A model generated the notes under the pieces. It did no database searches. It saw nothing but the letters and a program-made list of their open reading frames with translations, and was not told where the DNA came from. Shown here piece by piece: positions 1 to 7,568 of a stretch of 28,069 bases of DNA. Numbering within the stretch: position 1 is the first letter of the stretch; each line of letters starts with the position of its first letter. Source of the DNA: DATGQT01 sp033720695 (GTDB lineage Bacteria > Bacteroidota > Rhodothermia > Rhodothermales > Rubricoccaceae); NCBI GenBank assembly GCA_033720695.1, contig JAWWCA010000015.1, positions 1 to 28,069 on the forward strand, given 5' to 3'. The position numbers and the translations under genes were made by a program.

Positions 1-175
1 CCAGCCGAGCCAGGTGGGGGAGGGGGCTCTGAGGAGGCACCCGCCGCAGGTCGAGCGTGACGCCGCGGAAGTGGGGGGCCTCGGCCGGGGGATCTGCGCG
101 AGGCGGCTCCGCCTGGGAGGAGCACCCCGCGAGGCCGATGAGGGCGAGAACGAGCAGGAGCAGCCGCGTGTGCAT
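1..175 (-). CDS. Lipoprotein of unknown function, N-terminal part only
   Basis: The first 58 codons are present; the rest lies beyond the left window edge. The start is the ATG whose first base is 175. The N-terminus is MHTR followed by a run of Leu/Val/Ala and the lipobox LAGC, so Cys18 should be lipidated after cleavage by signal peptidase II. After it comes a Pro/Ala/Glu-rich linker and the start of a folded part (HFRGVTLDLRR). Ser-Ser follows the cysteine and there is no acidic surface-export signature. It is divergent from the penicillin-binding protein gene. A TAGATTGC element on the minus strand lies 19 nt upstream of the start. Function cannot be told from this fragment. Confidence 0.72.
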   Translation of the reverse strand, partial: MHTRLLLLVLALIGLAGCSSQAEPPRADPPAEAPHFRGVTLDLRRVPPQSPLPHLARL

Positions 176-193
176 GGGCGCGGGGTCGGGCGG

Positions 194-201
194 GCAATCT
201 A
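194..201 (-). promoter_or_regulatory. Candidate -7 element of the left lipoprotein gene
   Basis: The minus strand reads TAGATTGC, resembling the Bacteroidota -7 consensus TAnnTTTG. It ends 19 nt before the ATG at 175, giving a very short leader. No convincing -33 element was recognised, and no transcript start is known. Confidence 0.4.
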
Positions 202-205
202 TCGG

Positions 206-213
206 TAAACTCC
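206..213 (+). promoter_or_regulatory. Candidate -7 element for the penicillin-binding protein gene
   Basis: TAAACTCC lies 93 nt before the ATG at 306. The closely similar TAAACTCG occurs ahead of the TerB-like gene (7120-7127). It overlaps the region used by the divergent lipoprotein promoter, so the two genes would share a compact control region (176-305). Supported only by recurrence of the octamer in this window. Confidence 0.35.
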
Positions 214-305
214 CGAAGGCGCGCAGCCCCCCCCCGCGGCACAATAATGGCTCCGCCCCGTTTGCCCTGTGGCGCGCGCCGCGCCTGCCGAAACGACGTC
301 CCCCC

Positions 306-2966
306 ATGCTCCGCCCATCCTCCCGCCATCCCCGAAACCGGTCCGGCCCCGTCCTCGGAGGCGGGCGCGGACGGCAGGGCCTCGTCGCCCGGTACCTCGA
401 CCTCTACCGAGACCCCGAGCGGCCCGGCTGGAACAAAGCCCTGATCGCTGGTCTGACCGCGCTCGGGGTCCTACTCCTTCCGGTCCTCGGCGTCGCCGCC
501 TACGCCTTCGTCCTCATCCCTTCGACGCCGAACGCGCTTGAGCTTCAGCGGGCGGCAGAGGCCCGGCCCTCGGTCGTCCTTTCGGCTGGCGGCGAGAAGC
601 TGACGCAGTTCGAGGAAGCCCACCGCGAATGGATCCCGCTCGACTCCATTCCCGGGCACGTCGTCGACGCCCTCATCGCCACCGAGGACCGGCGGTTCTA
701 CCGGCACGGCGGCGTGGACGTAATGCGGAGCATCGGGGCGATGGTCCAGACGGTGACGGGCGACCGCCAGGGCGGCAGCACCCTCACCCAGCAGCTCGCC
801 CGCAACCTCTTCCCCGAAGAGATCGGACGCCACGGCACCGTGACGCGCAAGCTCAAGGAGGTCATCGCGGCGCTGAAGATGGAGGGCCGCCACACCAAAC
901 GCGATATCCTCGAGGCCTACTTCAACACCGCGCCTTACATCTACAACGCCACGGGCATCGAGCGGGCCGCGCTCACGTACTTCCAGAAGTCGGCTTCGCA
1001 GCTGTCGGTGGCTGAAGGGGCCCTCCTCGTGGGGATGCTGAAGGGGACGACGTGGTACGACCCCGTGCGGAACCCCGATCGCGCCCAAGCCCGGCGCAAC
1101 CTCGTCCTCTCGCTGATGCAGGAGCAGGGGGTCCTCGACGCGCCGACCGCGGACAGCCTCCGGGCGACCGGCCTCGGCCTCGACTTCAAGCGGCTGCCGG
1201 CGAACGAGAGCCTCGCCCCCCACTTCACGGCGCTCGTCCGCACCCGGCTCGACGTGTGGGCCCAGCGCCGGGGCTACAACCTCGAGCGCGACGGGCTCGT
1301 CATCCGGACGACGCTCGACCTCGCGCTGCAGCGGGCCGCCGAGCAGGCCGTGGCCGAGCAGGGGGCCCGCCTCCAGGCCGTCGCCGACGTGGAGTGGAGC
1401 CGCCGCGGCATGCCCTCCCTGAGCGGCGCCGACGCGTACGTTGCCTACCGCGACCGGGTCGAGCCCTTCGGCTACTTCTGGCGCCGCGAGGGCGGGCTCG
1501 TGGCGCGCCACGTCCGCCGGACGCCCCGGTACCGCGCCCTCACCGCCGCCGGGCTCGACGAGGAGGACGCGCTGGACTCGCTCCGCCGTGACGACGCGTT
1601 CATGGACTCGCTGCGCGCGGTGGTGACCCGGCTCGAAGCCGGCCTCGTGGCCCTCGACCCGCGCACGGGCGACGTCCGGGCCTACGTCGGGAGCCGGGAC
1701 TTCACGAAGGACGAGTACGACCACGTGGCGGTTGCGCAGCGCCAGCCCGGCTCCACCTTCAAGCCGTTCGTCTACGCCGCCGCCCTCCAGCGCGGCTACT
1801 CCCCTCTCGACCGCCTCACCGACCAGGCCGTTGCCGTGGACCTCGGGGCCGGCCGGACATGGCGGCCGACCAACAGCGGCTCAGTCTCCGGCGCCACCCT
1901 CACGGTGGCGGACGCGCTCGCCTACTCGAAGAACACCATCACCGTTCAGCTGATGCAGGAGGTGGGGCCGGGGCGGGTGGCGCTCCTGGCGCGCCGCATG
2001 GGCATCGCGGACAGCCGCCTCGACCTCGTCCCGTCCCTCGCCCTCGGCACCAGCCCGGTCACGCTGCTGGAGATGGTCTCGGCCTACGGCACCGTCGCGA
2101 ACGACGGCCAGCGGCGCGAGCCGCGCCTCGTCACCCGGATCGAGACCGCCGACGGCCGCGTCCTCGACACGTTCGGGCCGGAGGGCGACCAAGCGCTCTC
2201 CCGGCACGATGCCCGCACGCTCCTGGACATGATGCGGGGGGTGGTCCAGCGGGGCACGGGCCGCGGCATCCGGTCCTGGGGCGTCCGCGGCGACCTCGCA
2301 GGGAAGACCGGCACCACGCAGGGCAACGCCGACGGGTGGTTCATCCTCATGCACCCCCAGCTGGTGGCGGGCGCGTGGGTCGGGTTCAACGACCAGCGCG
2401 TGACGTTCCGGTCGAACTACTGGGGGCAGGGCGCCCACAACGCCCTCCACGTCGTCGGCGACTTCTTCAGCGACGCCCAGCGACGCCTCGACCCGGCCGC
2501 GCGGTTCCCCGACCCGCCGCAGTACCGGCAACCCATCGACCTGGACTACGCTTCGGACTCCCTCTACGCGGACCTCGACGCCTACTTCGATCACGACTAC
2601 GCGACCGAGTTCGACCGCGAGGGGTACTACGACGTCTGGGGCGTGCTCGACGAGCCGGAAGAGGATGAGGCGGAGCGCCGTGAGCGCGAGGAGGAGCGGA
2701 TCCGTTCGGCCGCGTTCGCCGACGACTCCGACTGGCGGCGTCATCTCGACGGCGTCTGGCCCGACGACGAGGAGCCCGCCCCGCCAGAGCCGGTGGACGA
2801 GGCGCGTGGCGAGGGGGCGGTTCGGGACCGGAACGAGCGCCGCGACGATTTCATGACGGCCGAGGAGATGCTGGGCGAGGAGCCTCCCCCGCCGCGCCCG
2901 ACCCCTCGCAGCGGGCGCGATGACGGCGGACCCAGGAGTGGGGATCTAGAGAATCCCGACGGGTAG
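306..2966 (+). CDS. Class A penicillin-binding protein (transglycosylase/transpeptidase, PBP1A type)
   Basis: A bifunctional peptidoglycan synthase of 886 residues that polymerises lipid II and cross-links the strands in the periplasm. A cytoplasmic arm of about 45 residues precedes one membrane helix (about 47-70). The GT51 domain has EDRRFYRHGG with catalytic Glu127, and GGSTLTQQLARNLF. The transpeptidase has S483-T-F-K486, S541-K-N and K667-T-G, so all catalytic motifs are intact. The last 130 or so residues are an acidic, Arg/Glu/Pro-rich, low-complexity tail with no recognised domain. The reading frame is open back to 57, but the ATG at 306 gives the expected short cytoplasmic arm and follows the C-rich leader typical of this window. 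The next gene starts 58 nt after the stop. Confidence 0.95.
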   Translation: MLRPSSRHPRNRSGPVLGGGRGRQGLVARYLDLYRDPERPGWNKALIAGLTALGVLLLPVLGVAAYAFVLIPSTPNALELQRAAEARPSVVLSAGGEKLTQFEEAHREWIPLDSIPGHVVDALIATEDRRFYRHGGVDVMRSIGAMVQTVTGDRQGGSTLTQQLARNLFPEEIGRHGTVTRKLKEVIAALKMEGRHTKRDILEAYFNTAPYIYNATGIERAALTYFQKSASQLSVAEGALLVGMLKGTTWYDPVRNPDRAQARRNLVLSLMQEQGVLDAPTADSLRATGLGLDFKRLPANESLAPHFTALVRTRLDVWAQRRGYNLERDGLVIRTTLDLALQRAAEQAVAEQGARLQAVADVEWSRRGMPSLSGADAYVAYRDRVEPFGYFWRREGGLVARHVRRTPRYRALTAAGLDEEDALDSLRRDDAFMDSLRAVVTRLEAGLVALDPRTGDVRAYVGSRDFTKDEYDHVAVAQRQPGSTFKPFVYAAALQRGYSPLDRLTDQAVAVDLGAGRTWRPTNSGSVSGATLTVADALAYSKNTITVQLMQEVGPGRVALLARRMGIADSRLDLVPSLALGTSPVTLLEMVSAYGTVANDGQRREPRLVTRIETADGRVLDTFGPEGDQALSRHDARTLLDMMRGVVQRGTGRGIRSWGVRGDLAGKTGTTQGNADGWFILMHPQLVAGAWVGFNDQRVTFRSNYWGQGAHNALHVVGDFFSDAQRRLDPAARFPDPPQYRQPIDLDYASDSLYADLDAYFDHDYATEFDREGYYDVWGVLDEPEEDEAERREREEERIRSAAFADDSDWRRHLDGVWPDDEEPAPPEPVDEARGEGAVRDRNERRDDFMTAEEMLGEEPPPPRPTPRSGRDDGGPRSGDLENPDG

Positions 2967-3024
2967 CCGGAACGTGGCGGGCGGACCGGAGAGAAAGGAC
3001 GCCCTCCACCTCCCCCTATCCCCC

Positions 3025-4194
3025 ATGCCCCGCGTCCTCCTCTTCACTGGCAAGGGCGGCGTTGGCAAGACGACGTGCGCGGCGGCCACGGCGCTCGAGT
3101 GCGCCCGCCGCGGCCACCGCACCCTCGTCATGTCCACCGACCCCGCCCACTCCCTCGCCGATGCGCTGGACCGCGGGCTCGGCCCCGAGCCCATCGAGGT
3201 GGCCGAGCGGCTGTGGGCGCAGGAGGTGGACCTCTACTACTCCATGCGGAAGTACTGGGGGAACATGCGGGAGCTCATCCGCACGGTCCTCCGCTGGCAA
3301 GGGGCCGACGCCGTCGCCGCCGAGGAGCTCGCCGCCCTGCCGGGGATGGGGGAGGGGAGCGCTCTGCTCTGGCTCGACAAGTTCTACACGTCGGGGGACT
3401 ACGACGTGATCGTGCTGGACGCAGCCCCCACCGGCGAGACGCTCACGCTCCTCACCCTGCCCCAGGTGACGCAGTGGTGGCTCCAGAAGGCGTTCCCGCT
3501 GCAGAAGACCGCGATCAAGACGGTTGGCTTCGCCGTCCGCAAGACCACCGGCGTCCCGCTCGACAAGGGGTACGCCGAGCTCGACTGGCTCTTTGGGAAG
3601 CTCGGGGAGGTCCAGGCCGTGCTCCAGGATCCGCAGGTGACCAGCGCGCGCCTCGTGATGAACCCGGAGCGGATGGTGATCCAGGAAGCCAAGCGCGCCT
3701 ACACCTACCTCCAGCTGTACGGCTACGGCGTCGACGCCGCCGTCGTCAACCGGGTGATGCCGGCCGCGGAGGCCGGCGGCCTCATGGCGCCCTACGTCGA
3801 GGCGCAGGGCGCCTACCTGCAGGAGATCGAGGAGACGTTCTCTCCGCTCCCCGTCTTCCGTGTTCCGCACCTCGGGCGGGAGGTGTTCGGCGTCGAGCTC
3901 CTGGAGGAGATCGGCGAGAGGCTCTACGAGGGGCGCGATCCGGCGGAGGTGTTCTACGCCGAGCCGTCGTTCCGTGTGGAGAACGAGGGGGAGGACTACC
4001 TCGTGGCGCTGAAGGTGCCCTACACCGACGCCGAGCAGGTCGAGGCCGAGCAGTTCGGCGACGGCCTCGTGGTGCAGATCCGCAACCAGCGCCGCAACGT
4101 GCTCCTCCCGAGCTTCCTCGCGTACTACCGCCTCGCCGGTGCTGCCGTCGAGGACGGCTGGCTGCGTGCCCGGTTCGTCCCGGACGACGCGTAG
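3025..4194 (+). CDS. Get3/ArsA-family ATPase with C-terminal HSP20-like domain
   Basis: 389 residues. The deviant Walker A loop GKGGVGKTT (residues 9-17), the DPAHS signature (39-43) and DAAPTGET (switch II region) place it in the ArsA/Get3 branch of the SIMIBI NTPases. It has a single ATPase half, whereas arsenite-pump ArsA has two, and it lacks the CxxC zinc motif of eukaryotic Get3. About the last 70 residues (from LKVPYTDAEQ) resemble the alpha-crystallin-like ArsA_HSP20 domain of bacterial homologues. No arsenic gene (arsB, arsC, arsD, arsR) is nearby, so arsenite export is unlikely. A role with tail-anchored or other membrane proteins is possible but unproven. The ATG at 3025 follows a C-rich leader; a GTG at 2974 is the less likely alternative. 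Confidence 0.9.
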   Translation: MPRVLLFTGKGGVGKTTCAAATALECARRGHRTLVMSTDPAHSLADALDRGLGPEPIEVAERLWAQEVDLYYSMRKYWGNMRELIRTVLRWQGADAVAAEELAALPGMGEGSALLWLDKFYTSGDYDVIVLDAAPTGETLTLLTLPQVTQWWLQKAFPLQKTAIKTVGFAVRKTTGVPLDKGYAELDWLFGKLGEVQAVLQDPQVTSARLVMNPERMVIQEAKRAYTYLQLYGYGVDAAVVNRVMPAAEAGGLMAPYVEAQGAYLQEIEETFSPLPVFRVPHLGREVFGVELLEEIGERLYEGRDPAEVFYAEPSFRVENEGEDYLVALKVPYTDAEQVEAEQFGDGLVVQIRNQRRNVLLPSFLAYYRLAGAAVEDGWLRARFVPDDA

Positions 4195-4268
4195 CGTTCT
4201 GCTCGCAACCCCCTCCGAGCCCCCGCGTACCTCTGCGCCGACCCCCTAACCCACCGCTGCCACGTCCC

Positions 4269-4982
4269 ATGCGAGCCCTCGCCCTCCCCCTCGCCCTTCT
4301 CCTCGCTGTTCCGGCCGCTGCCCAACCCTCGCCGGCGGGCGATTGGGCGGGCGAGCTCGACGTCTCCGAGGTCTTCCCCGGGATGGAGTCGCTGACGGTC
4401 GTCTTCCACGTCACGCCTGAGGACGACGGGTTTGTCGCCACGATCGACAGCCCCGACCAGGGCGCCTACGGGCTCCCGGTCGACTCGGTCGGCTACGACG
4501 CCGCGAGCCGCCAGCTCCTCCTCCAGGGCCAGCAGTCCTCCTACACGGGGGAGATGAACGAGGACGGAACCGAGATCACCGGGACGTGGGCCCAGGCTGG
4601 CCGGGAGTTCCCGCTCCTCCTCGTGCCGTACGACGCGCCGGCGGAGGAGGCCGCGGAGCCCGATAAGGGCGGGCCCAAGGCAGAGCGCGGGGACTACTCG
4701 GGCACCTGGGCGGGCGCGCTCCAGATTCCCGGCGGGGGGGAAGTCCGCATGACGTTCGTGCTCGCGCGCGGCGACGACGGGGGCTATACCGCCGTGCTCG
4801 ACGCCCCCGGGCAGGCGGAGAACCTCGCGCTGGGACCCATCGAGGTCAACGGCCGAGAGGTGACCATCGACATCGTGGGGCAGGCCTCCTTTACCGGGAC
4901 GGTGTCGGAGGACGAGACCCAACTCGAAGGGACGTTCTCGCAGGGCGGCGAGAAGCTGCCGATGGCCCTGACCCGGAACTGA
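4269..4982 (+). CDS. Secreted protein with two copies of a lipocalin-like domain
   Basis: 237 residues with a clear signal peptide (MRALALPLALLLAVPAAAQ) likely cut before or after the Gln. The mature part holds two homologous units of about 90-100 residues. Unit 1 begins GDWAGELDV and ends TGTWAQAGREFPLLL; unit 2 begins SGTWAGALQI and ends EGTFSQGGEKLPMAL. Both share W-x-G-x-L, a hydrophobic strand ending in F, D-D-G-(F/Y), a (S/A)P-(D/G)-Q motif, and a final (T/S)G-T-x-(S/N)-E-D pattern. Similar single units occur at the N-terminus of some secreted alpha/beta hydrolases, but no hydrolase domain follows here. The units are joined by an acidic/Lys-rich linker. It is probably periplasmic or extracellular with unknown ligand. 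It lies 74 nt after the ATPase gene. Confidence 0.82.
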   Translation: MRALALPLALLLAVPAAAQPSPAGDWAGELDVSEVFPGMESLTVVFHVTPEDDGFVATIDSPDQGAYGLPVDSVGYDAASRQLLLQGQQSSYTGEMNEDGTEITGTWAQAGREFPLLLVPYDAPAEEAAEPDKGGPKAERGDYSGTWAGALQIPGGGEVRMTFVLARGDDGGYTAVLDAPGQAENLALGPIEVNGREVTIDIVGQASFTGTVSEDETQLEGTFSQGGEKLPMALTRN

Positions 4983-5006
4983 GAGGCGCTCCAGGAGGCG
5001 GATGGC

Positions 5007-5014
5007 TTAACGAC
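5007..5014 (+). promoter_or_regulatory. Weak candidate promoter element before the small ORF at 5063
   Basis: TTAACGAC is the only AT-containing patch in the gap before the ATG at 5063. It is followed by the 10-bp palindrome GGCGCGCGCC at 5020-5029. The match to the octamer seen elsewhere is poor. Confidence 0.2.
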
Positions 5015-5062
5015 ATCGTGGCGCGCGCCGATACCGGCCGGACCACGCACCGTCCGACCCCA

Positions 5063-5326
5063 ATGCCCTCCAACGACGGCTATCGGCTCGAGCCCGATGA
5101 CTACCGGAGCGCGACCCTCGACTTCGTCCGCATCGAAGCGTACGAGGAGGGGGAGCGCGCCCTCGTCGAGGGCACCATCGCGATCCCGGGGCTGCCCATC
5201 TGCCGCATCCGGATGCGGGCCGACGCCGAGCGCCTCTACCGGTACGGCGCCGGGCGCTCGGCGCTCTTCCGCTACATCCACGAGGCCCTCCGGGAGGACG
5301 CGCAGGACGAGCTGCCCAGGAACTGA
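5063..5326 (+). CDS. Small cytoplasmic protein of unknown function
   Basis: 87 residues, beginning MPSNDGYRLEPDDYRSATLD, without a signal peptide or membrane segment. It is charged and looks like a compact alpha+beta fold: a predicted strand-rich centre (ALVEGTIAIPGLPICRIRM) and an Arg/Tyr-rich helical end (SALFRYIHEALREDAQDEL). I do not recognise the family. The ATG at 5063 follows a C-rich leader; an in-frame GTG at 5018 would add 15 unlikely residues. Codon use matches its neighbours. It is followed at once by a hairpin. Confidence 0.68.
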   Translation: MPSNDGYRLEPDDYRSATLDFVRIEAYEEGERALVEGTIAIPGLPICRIRMRADAERLYRYGAGRSALFRYIHEALREDAQDELPRN

Positions 5327-5331
5327 CGCCT

Positions 5332-5350
5332 CGGCCGGGGTCGCCGGCCG
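5332..5350. terminator. Candidate bidirectional terminator hairpin
   Basis: CGGCCGG (5332-5338) and CCGGCCG (5344-5350) form a perfect 7-bp stem with a 5-nt loop. It starts 6 nt after the stop of the 5063 gene, in the convergent gap before the MscS gene end at 5399. No T-tract follows, so intrinsic termination is uncertain. Confidence 0.45.
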
Positions 5351-5398
5351 GTCGGAGGGTCCCCCGACGGTCAGGGAGCGGCAGGAGCCAGAATCCCG

Positions 5399-6364
5399 CT
5401 ATGCCTCCCCGTCAGAGCGTGCGCCGAGCGCCGGCTTGAGGGCGTCAGTGAGTGCGAGGCCCCCGTTGGGGTCGAAGTCGAGCGTCCGGATCGGGAACGG
5501 AATGGTTACCCCCTCCCGGTCGAACGCGGTCTTGATGGCCTTCATGGCTTCGCTCTGCGCGCGAAGGAACGCGGCCTGCCCCGTCTCGCCGATCCAGAAG
5601 CGGAGCGTGAAGTTGATCGAGGAGTCGCCGAACTCGTTGTAGAAGAGCTCGACGTCTCGCTCGGCGCTCCGGAGGGACAGCGCCGACACGGCCTCTGTGG
5701 CGACCCGCTCGGCCTTCTGGAGGTCGTCGCCGTAGCCCACGCCGCAGGCGATGTCCACGCGGCGGTGTGCCGTCGTCGCGTAGTTCGTGAGCGGGTTCTG
5801 GAAGACGGCCGAGTTGGGGATGATGACGCGCTGACCCTGGAGGGTGTTGAGCTCGGTCGACCGGAGGTTGACGGCGTGGACGATGCCGAGAAAGTCGTTG
5901 GTTTCGATGAGCTGGCCGGGCTCGAATGGGGCGCGGACGGCCAGGAAGACGCCCGCGATGAAGTTGGACGCGATGTCCTGGAACGCGAAGCCGAGCGCGA
6001 GGCCGACGATGCCGGCCCCGGCCAGCAGGCTCGTCACGACGCCGTTGAGGTTGAGGATCCCGAGGGCGATGAACGTCCCGGCGGCGAGGACGGCGACGTA
6101 GGCGAGCGTTCCCAGGAGGTTGGCGACGCGCCGGGTCGACTCGATCCGATCGCCGACCCGGTTGAAAAGGCCGTGGACGAGGCGCTTCGCCCCGCGCGCG
6201 AACAGGGCCGCCACCGCCACGATGACGACCGCAACGAGGAAGTTGGGGAGACCGAGGATGGCCGCCTCGATCCACCCACCGAGCTTCGTCACGAGGGCAT
6301 CGAAGGCGTCACCGACGGCGAAGGGCTCGCCGGCGGAGGGGGGAGGCGCTTGCTGCTGGGGCAT
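5399..6364 (-). CDS. Small-conductance mechanosensitive channel, MscS family
   Basis: 321 residues. An N-terminal segment leads into three hydrophobic helices (FLVAVVIVAVAALFA; LAYVAVLAAGTFIALGIL; VVTSLLAGAGIVGLALGFAF). The last is the Gly/Ala-rich pore helix TM3, running into the conserved FQDIASNFIAG. The beta domain follows with PFEPGQLIET, then NLRSTELNTLQGQRVIIPNS and the vestibule domain. Family role: opens under membrane tension to release solutes after hypo-osmotic shock. Length is normal. The frame is open upstream to 7297, but that part overlaps the DsbA gene; the ATG at 6364 after a C-rich leader gives the standard protein. It lies 23 nt after the DsbA-like gene, probably cotranscribed. 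Confidence 0.93.
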   Translation of the reverse strand: MPQQQAPPPSAGEPFAVGDAFDALVTKLGGWIEAAILGLPNFLVAVVIVAVAALFARGAKRLVHGLFNRVGDRIESTRRVANLLGTLAYVAVLAAGTFIALGILNLNGVVTSLLAGAGIVGLALGFAFQDIASNFIAGVFLAVRAPFEPGQLIETNDFLGIVHAVNLRSTELNTLQGQRVIIPNSAVFQNPLTNYATTAHRRVDIACGVGYGDDLQKAERVATEAVSALSLRSAERDVELFYNEFGDSSINFTLRFWIGETGQAAFLRAQSEAMKAIKTAFDREGVTIPFPIRTLDFDPNGGLALTDALKPALGARSDGEA

Positions 6365-6387
6365 CGGGAGAAGGGGTGGGCGGGAGC

Positions 6388-7029
6388 TTAGTCTAGCGCT
6401 TCCGTGCCTTCCAGTGCCATCCTGTCGAGGGCGTCGAGAAACACGGCGGTGGGTTGGGCGCCGGACAGGGTGTGGCGCCGGTCGAACACGTAGAAGGGGA
6501 CCCCGGAAATCCCGAGCGCCCCAGCGGCGGACTGGCACTTCTCGACGTCTGCTCGGTAGCGGTCGCTCATCAAGACGGCTCGGGCCTCGGGACCGGGCAG
6601 CCCAGCCGCCGTCGCGAGCGCGAGGAGGTCTTTGGGGTCGTTGAGGTTGCGCCCCTCGGAGAAGTAGCCCCGAAAGAGCGTTTGAGCAGTCTCGAAGGCG
6701 CGGCCATGCGCCTCGCCGAAGAGAACGATCCGATGCGCGTCGAGGGTGTTCGGGGCCGTGGGCATGGCGTCGAAGTCGAAGGCCAGCCCTTCCCGACGTC
6801 CGATCAGTGTGACGGTCTCGAACACGGCGCGGGCGCGCTCGGCGCCGCCGAACTTCCGCGCGGCGAAGGGCTGCCACGGTTGCCACGGGTCGAGGGCGGG
6901 CTGGAGCTGGAACGGCCGCCAGCGCCGCACGATGCGGAGGTGCGGCCGGGCGTCGAGCGCGCGTTGGAGCCGAGCGTCGGCGATGTAACACCAGGGGCAA
7001 GCGATGTCGGCAAAGACGTCGAGGGTCAC
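6388..7029 (-). CDS. DsbA-family oxidoreductase, FrnE type
   Basis: 213 residues, thioredoxin fold with helical insertion. The active site is C11-P-W-C14-Y near the N-terminus, and the cis-Pro loop is SGVPFYVF near the C-terminus. There is no signal peptide, which fits the FrnE-like cytoplasmic group (polyketide FrnE, HCCA isomerase relatives) rather than classical periplasmic DsbA. These proteins act in thiol-disulfide exchange or disulfide isomerisation. The start is GTG at 7029. It is first in a two-gene unit with the MscS channel and divergent from the TerB-like gene, with 136 bp between. Confidence 0.9.
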   Translation of the reverse strand: MTLDVFADIACPWCYIADARLQRALDARPHLRIVRRWRPFQLQPALDPWQPWQPFAARKFGGAERARAVFETVTLIGRREGLAFDFDAMPTAPNTLDAHRIVLFGEAHGRAFETAQTLFRGYFSEGRNLNDPKDLLALATAAGLPGPEARAVLMSDRYRADVEKCQSAAGALGISGVPFYVFDRRHTLSGAQPTAVFLDALDRMALEGTEALD

Positions 7030-7119
7030 AGCGAGGACTGGAAGGGCAGCGGGTCGGCGTGGCTCCGCCCGTGGGAGAAGGGAGGTCTCCGTGACGTGGA
7101 GAAGCGGGCGGCGGGTGCG

Positions 7120-7127
7120 TAAACTCG
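7120..7127 (+). promoter_or_regulatory. Candidate -7 element for the TerB-like gene
   Basis: TAAACTCG ends 38 nt before the ATG at 7166. It shares seven of eight bases with TAAACTCC at 206-213 and the TA...TCG pattern with the elements at 12924 and 22277. Confidence 0.42.
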
Positions 7128-7165
7128 GACGCTACACCCTCACGGCGTGCGCCGCGTTCCACCCG

Positions 7166-7561
7166 ATGTTCCTCTCCGAGCTTACCGACGCGCAGAAGCG
7201 TGCGCTCCTCGTCCTCGCACGCCAGATCATCGCCGCCGACGAGCGGCTCGCGCTCCAAGAGCTCGTGCGCCTGGAGGCCCTCTACCACGAGGCGCACCTC
7301 CCCCCGGAGACGGCCGCGGCCCCGGACAGGGTGGCCGACCTCAACTACATGTTCTCGACGGATCGGGAGCGGGCGATCGTCGTCTTGGAGCTCCTGATGG
7401 TGGCCGTCGCGGACGCCTCGGTCGACGAGCGCGAGGTCGCAGCCGTCCGCGACATCGCCAACCGGATGGGCGTCGAGCCGGCGCAGTGGGAGGAGATGCG
7501 TGCGTGGGCCCTCCGGTACGCCGATCTGATCGACGAGGCCCGCTCGATCGGATCAGCGTGA
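7166..7561 (+). CDS. TerB-like helical protein
   Basis: 131 residues, all-helical by composition, with no signal peptide. The N-terminal part (SELTDAQKRALLVLARQIIAADERLALQEL) and central part (ELLMVAVADASVDEREVAAVRDIANRMGV) show the TerB pattern: a hydrophobic helix, an acidic D-x-x-V-D-x-x-E loop that may bind metal, then a helix ending in a lambda-G-V/I turn. TerB domains occur in tellurite-resistance proteins and DjlA co-chaperones, and their exact function is poorly known. No other ter gene is nearby. The ATG at 7166 is preferred over upstream GTG/ATG codons because the candidate promoter lies downstream of those. The next gene begins 7 nt after its stop, so the two form an operon. Confidence 0.75.
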   Translation: MFLSELTDAQKRALLVLARQIIAADERLALQELVRLEALYHEAHLPPETAAAPDRVADLNYMFSTDRERAIVVLELLMVAVADASVDEREVAAVRDIANRMGVEPAQWEEMRAWALRYADLIDEARSIGSA

Positions 7562-7568
7562 GCATCCC

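Noticed and set aside
471..1724. Long minus-strand frame of 417 codons inside the penicillin-binding protein gene
   Set aside because: A shadow caused by high third-position GC; it has no domain logic (Val/Glu/Arg/Gly-rich) and lies opposite an intact, motif-rich gene. The same holds for 8432-10015, 12969-14642, 23162-24445, 24851-25984 and 26348-27778 on the minus strand.
3025..4194. Arsenite efflux ATPase (arsA)
   Set aside because: Single ATPase half and no ars genes in the neighbourhood.
5020..5029. Palindrome GGCGCGCGCC as an operator
   Set aside because: Short alternating GC palindromes are expected often in such GC-rich DNA; nothing else supports it.
6365..7297. N-terminal extension of the MscS frame by about 310 codons
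   Set aside because: It is the shadow of the DsbA-like gene and the 5' region of the TerB gene; the extension is Arg/Pro/His-rich without a fold, and the ATG at 6364 yields a standard MscS.
7166..7561. Part of a tellurite-resistance or TerY-type defence operon
   Set aside because: No terC, terD, terZ, terY-P or phosphatase/kinase partners nearby; only a lone TerB-like fold.
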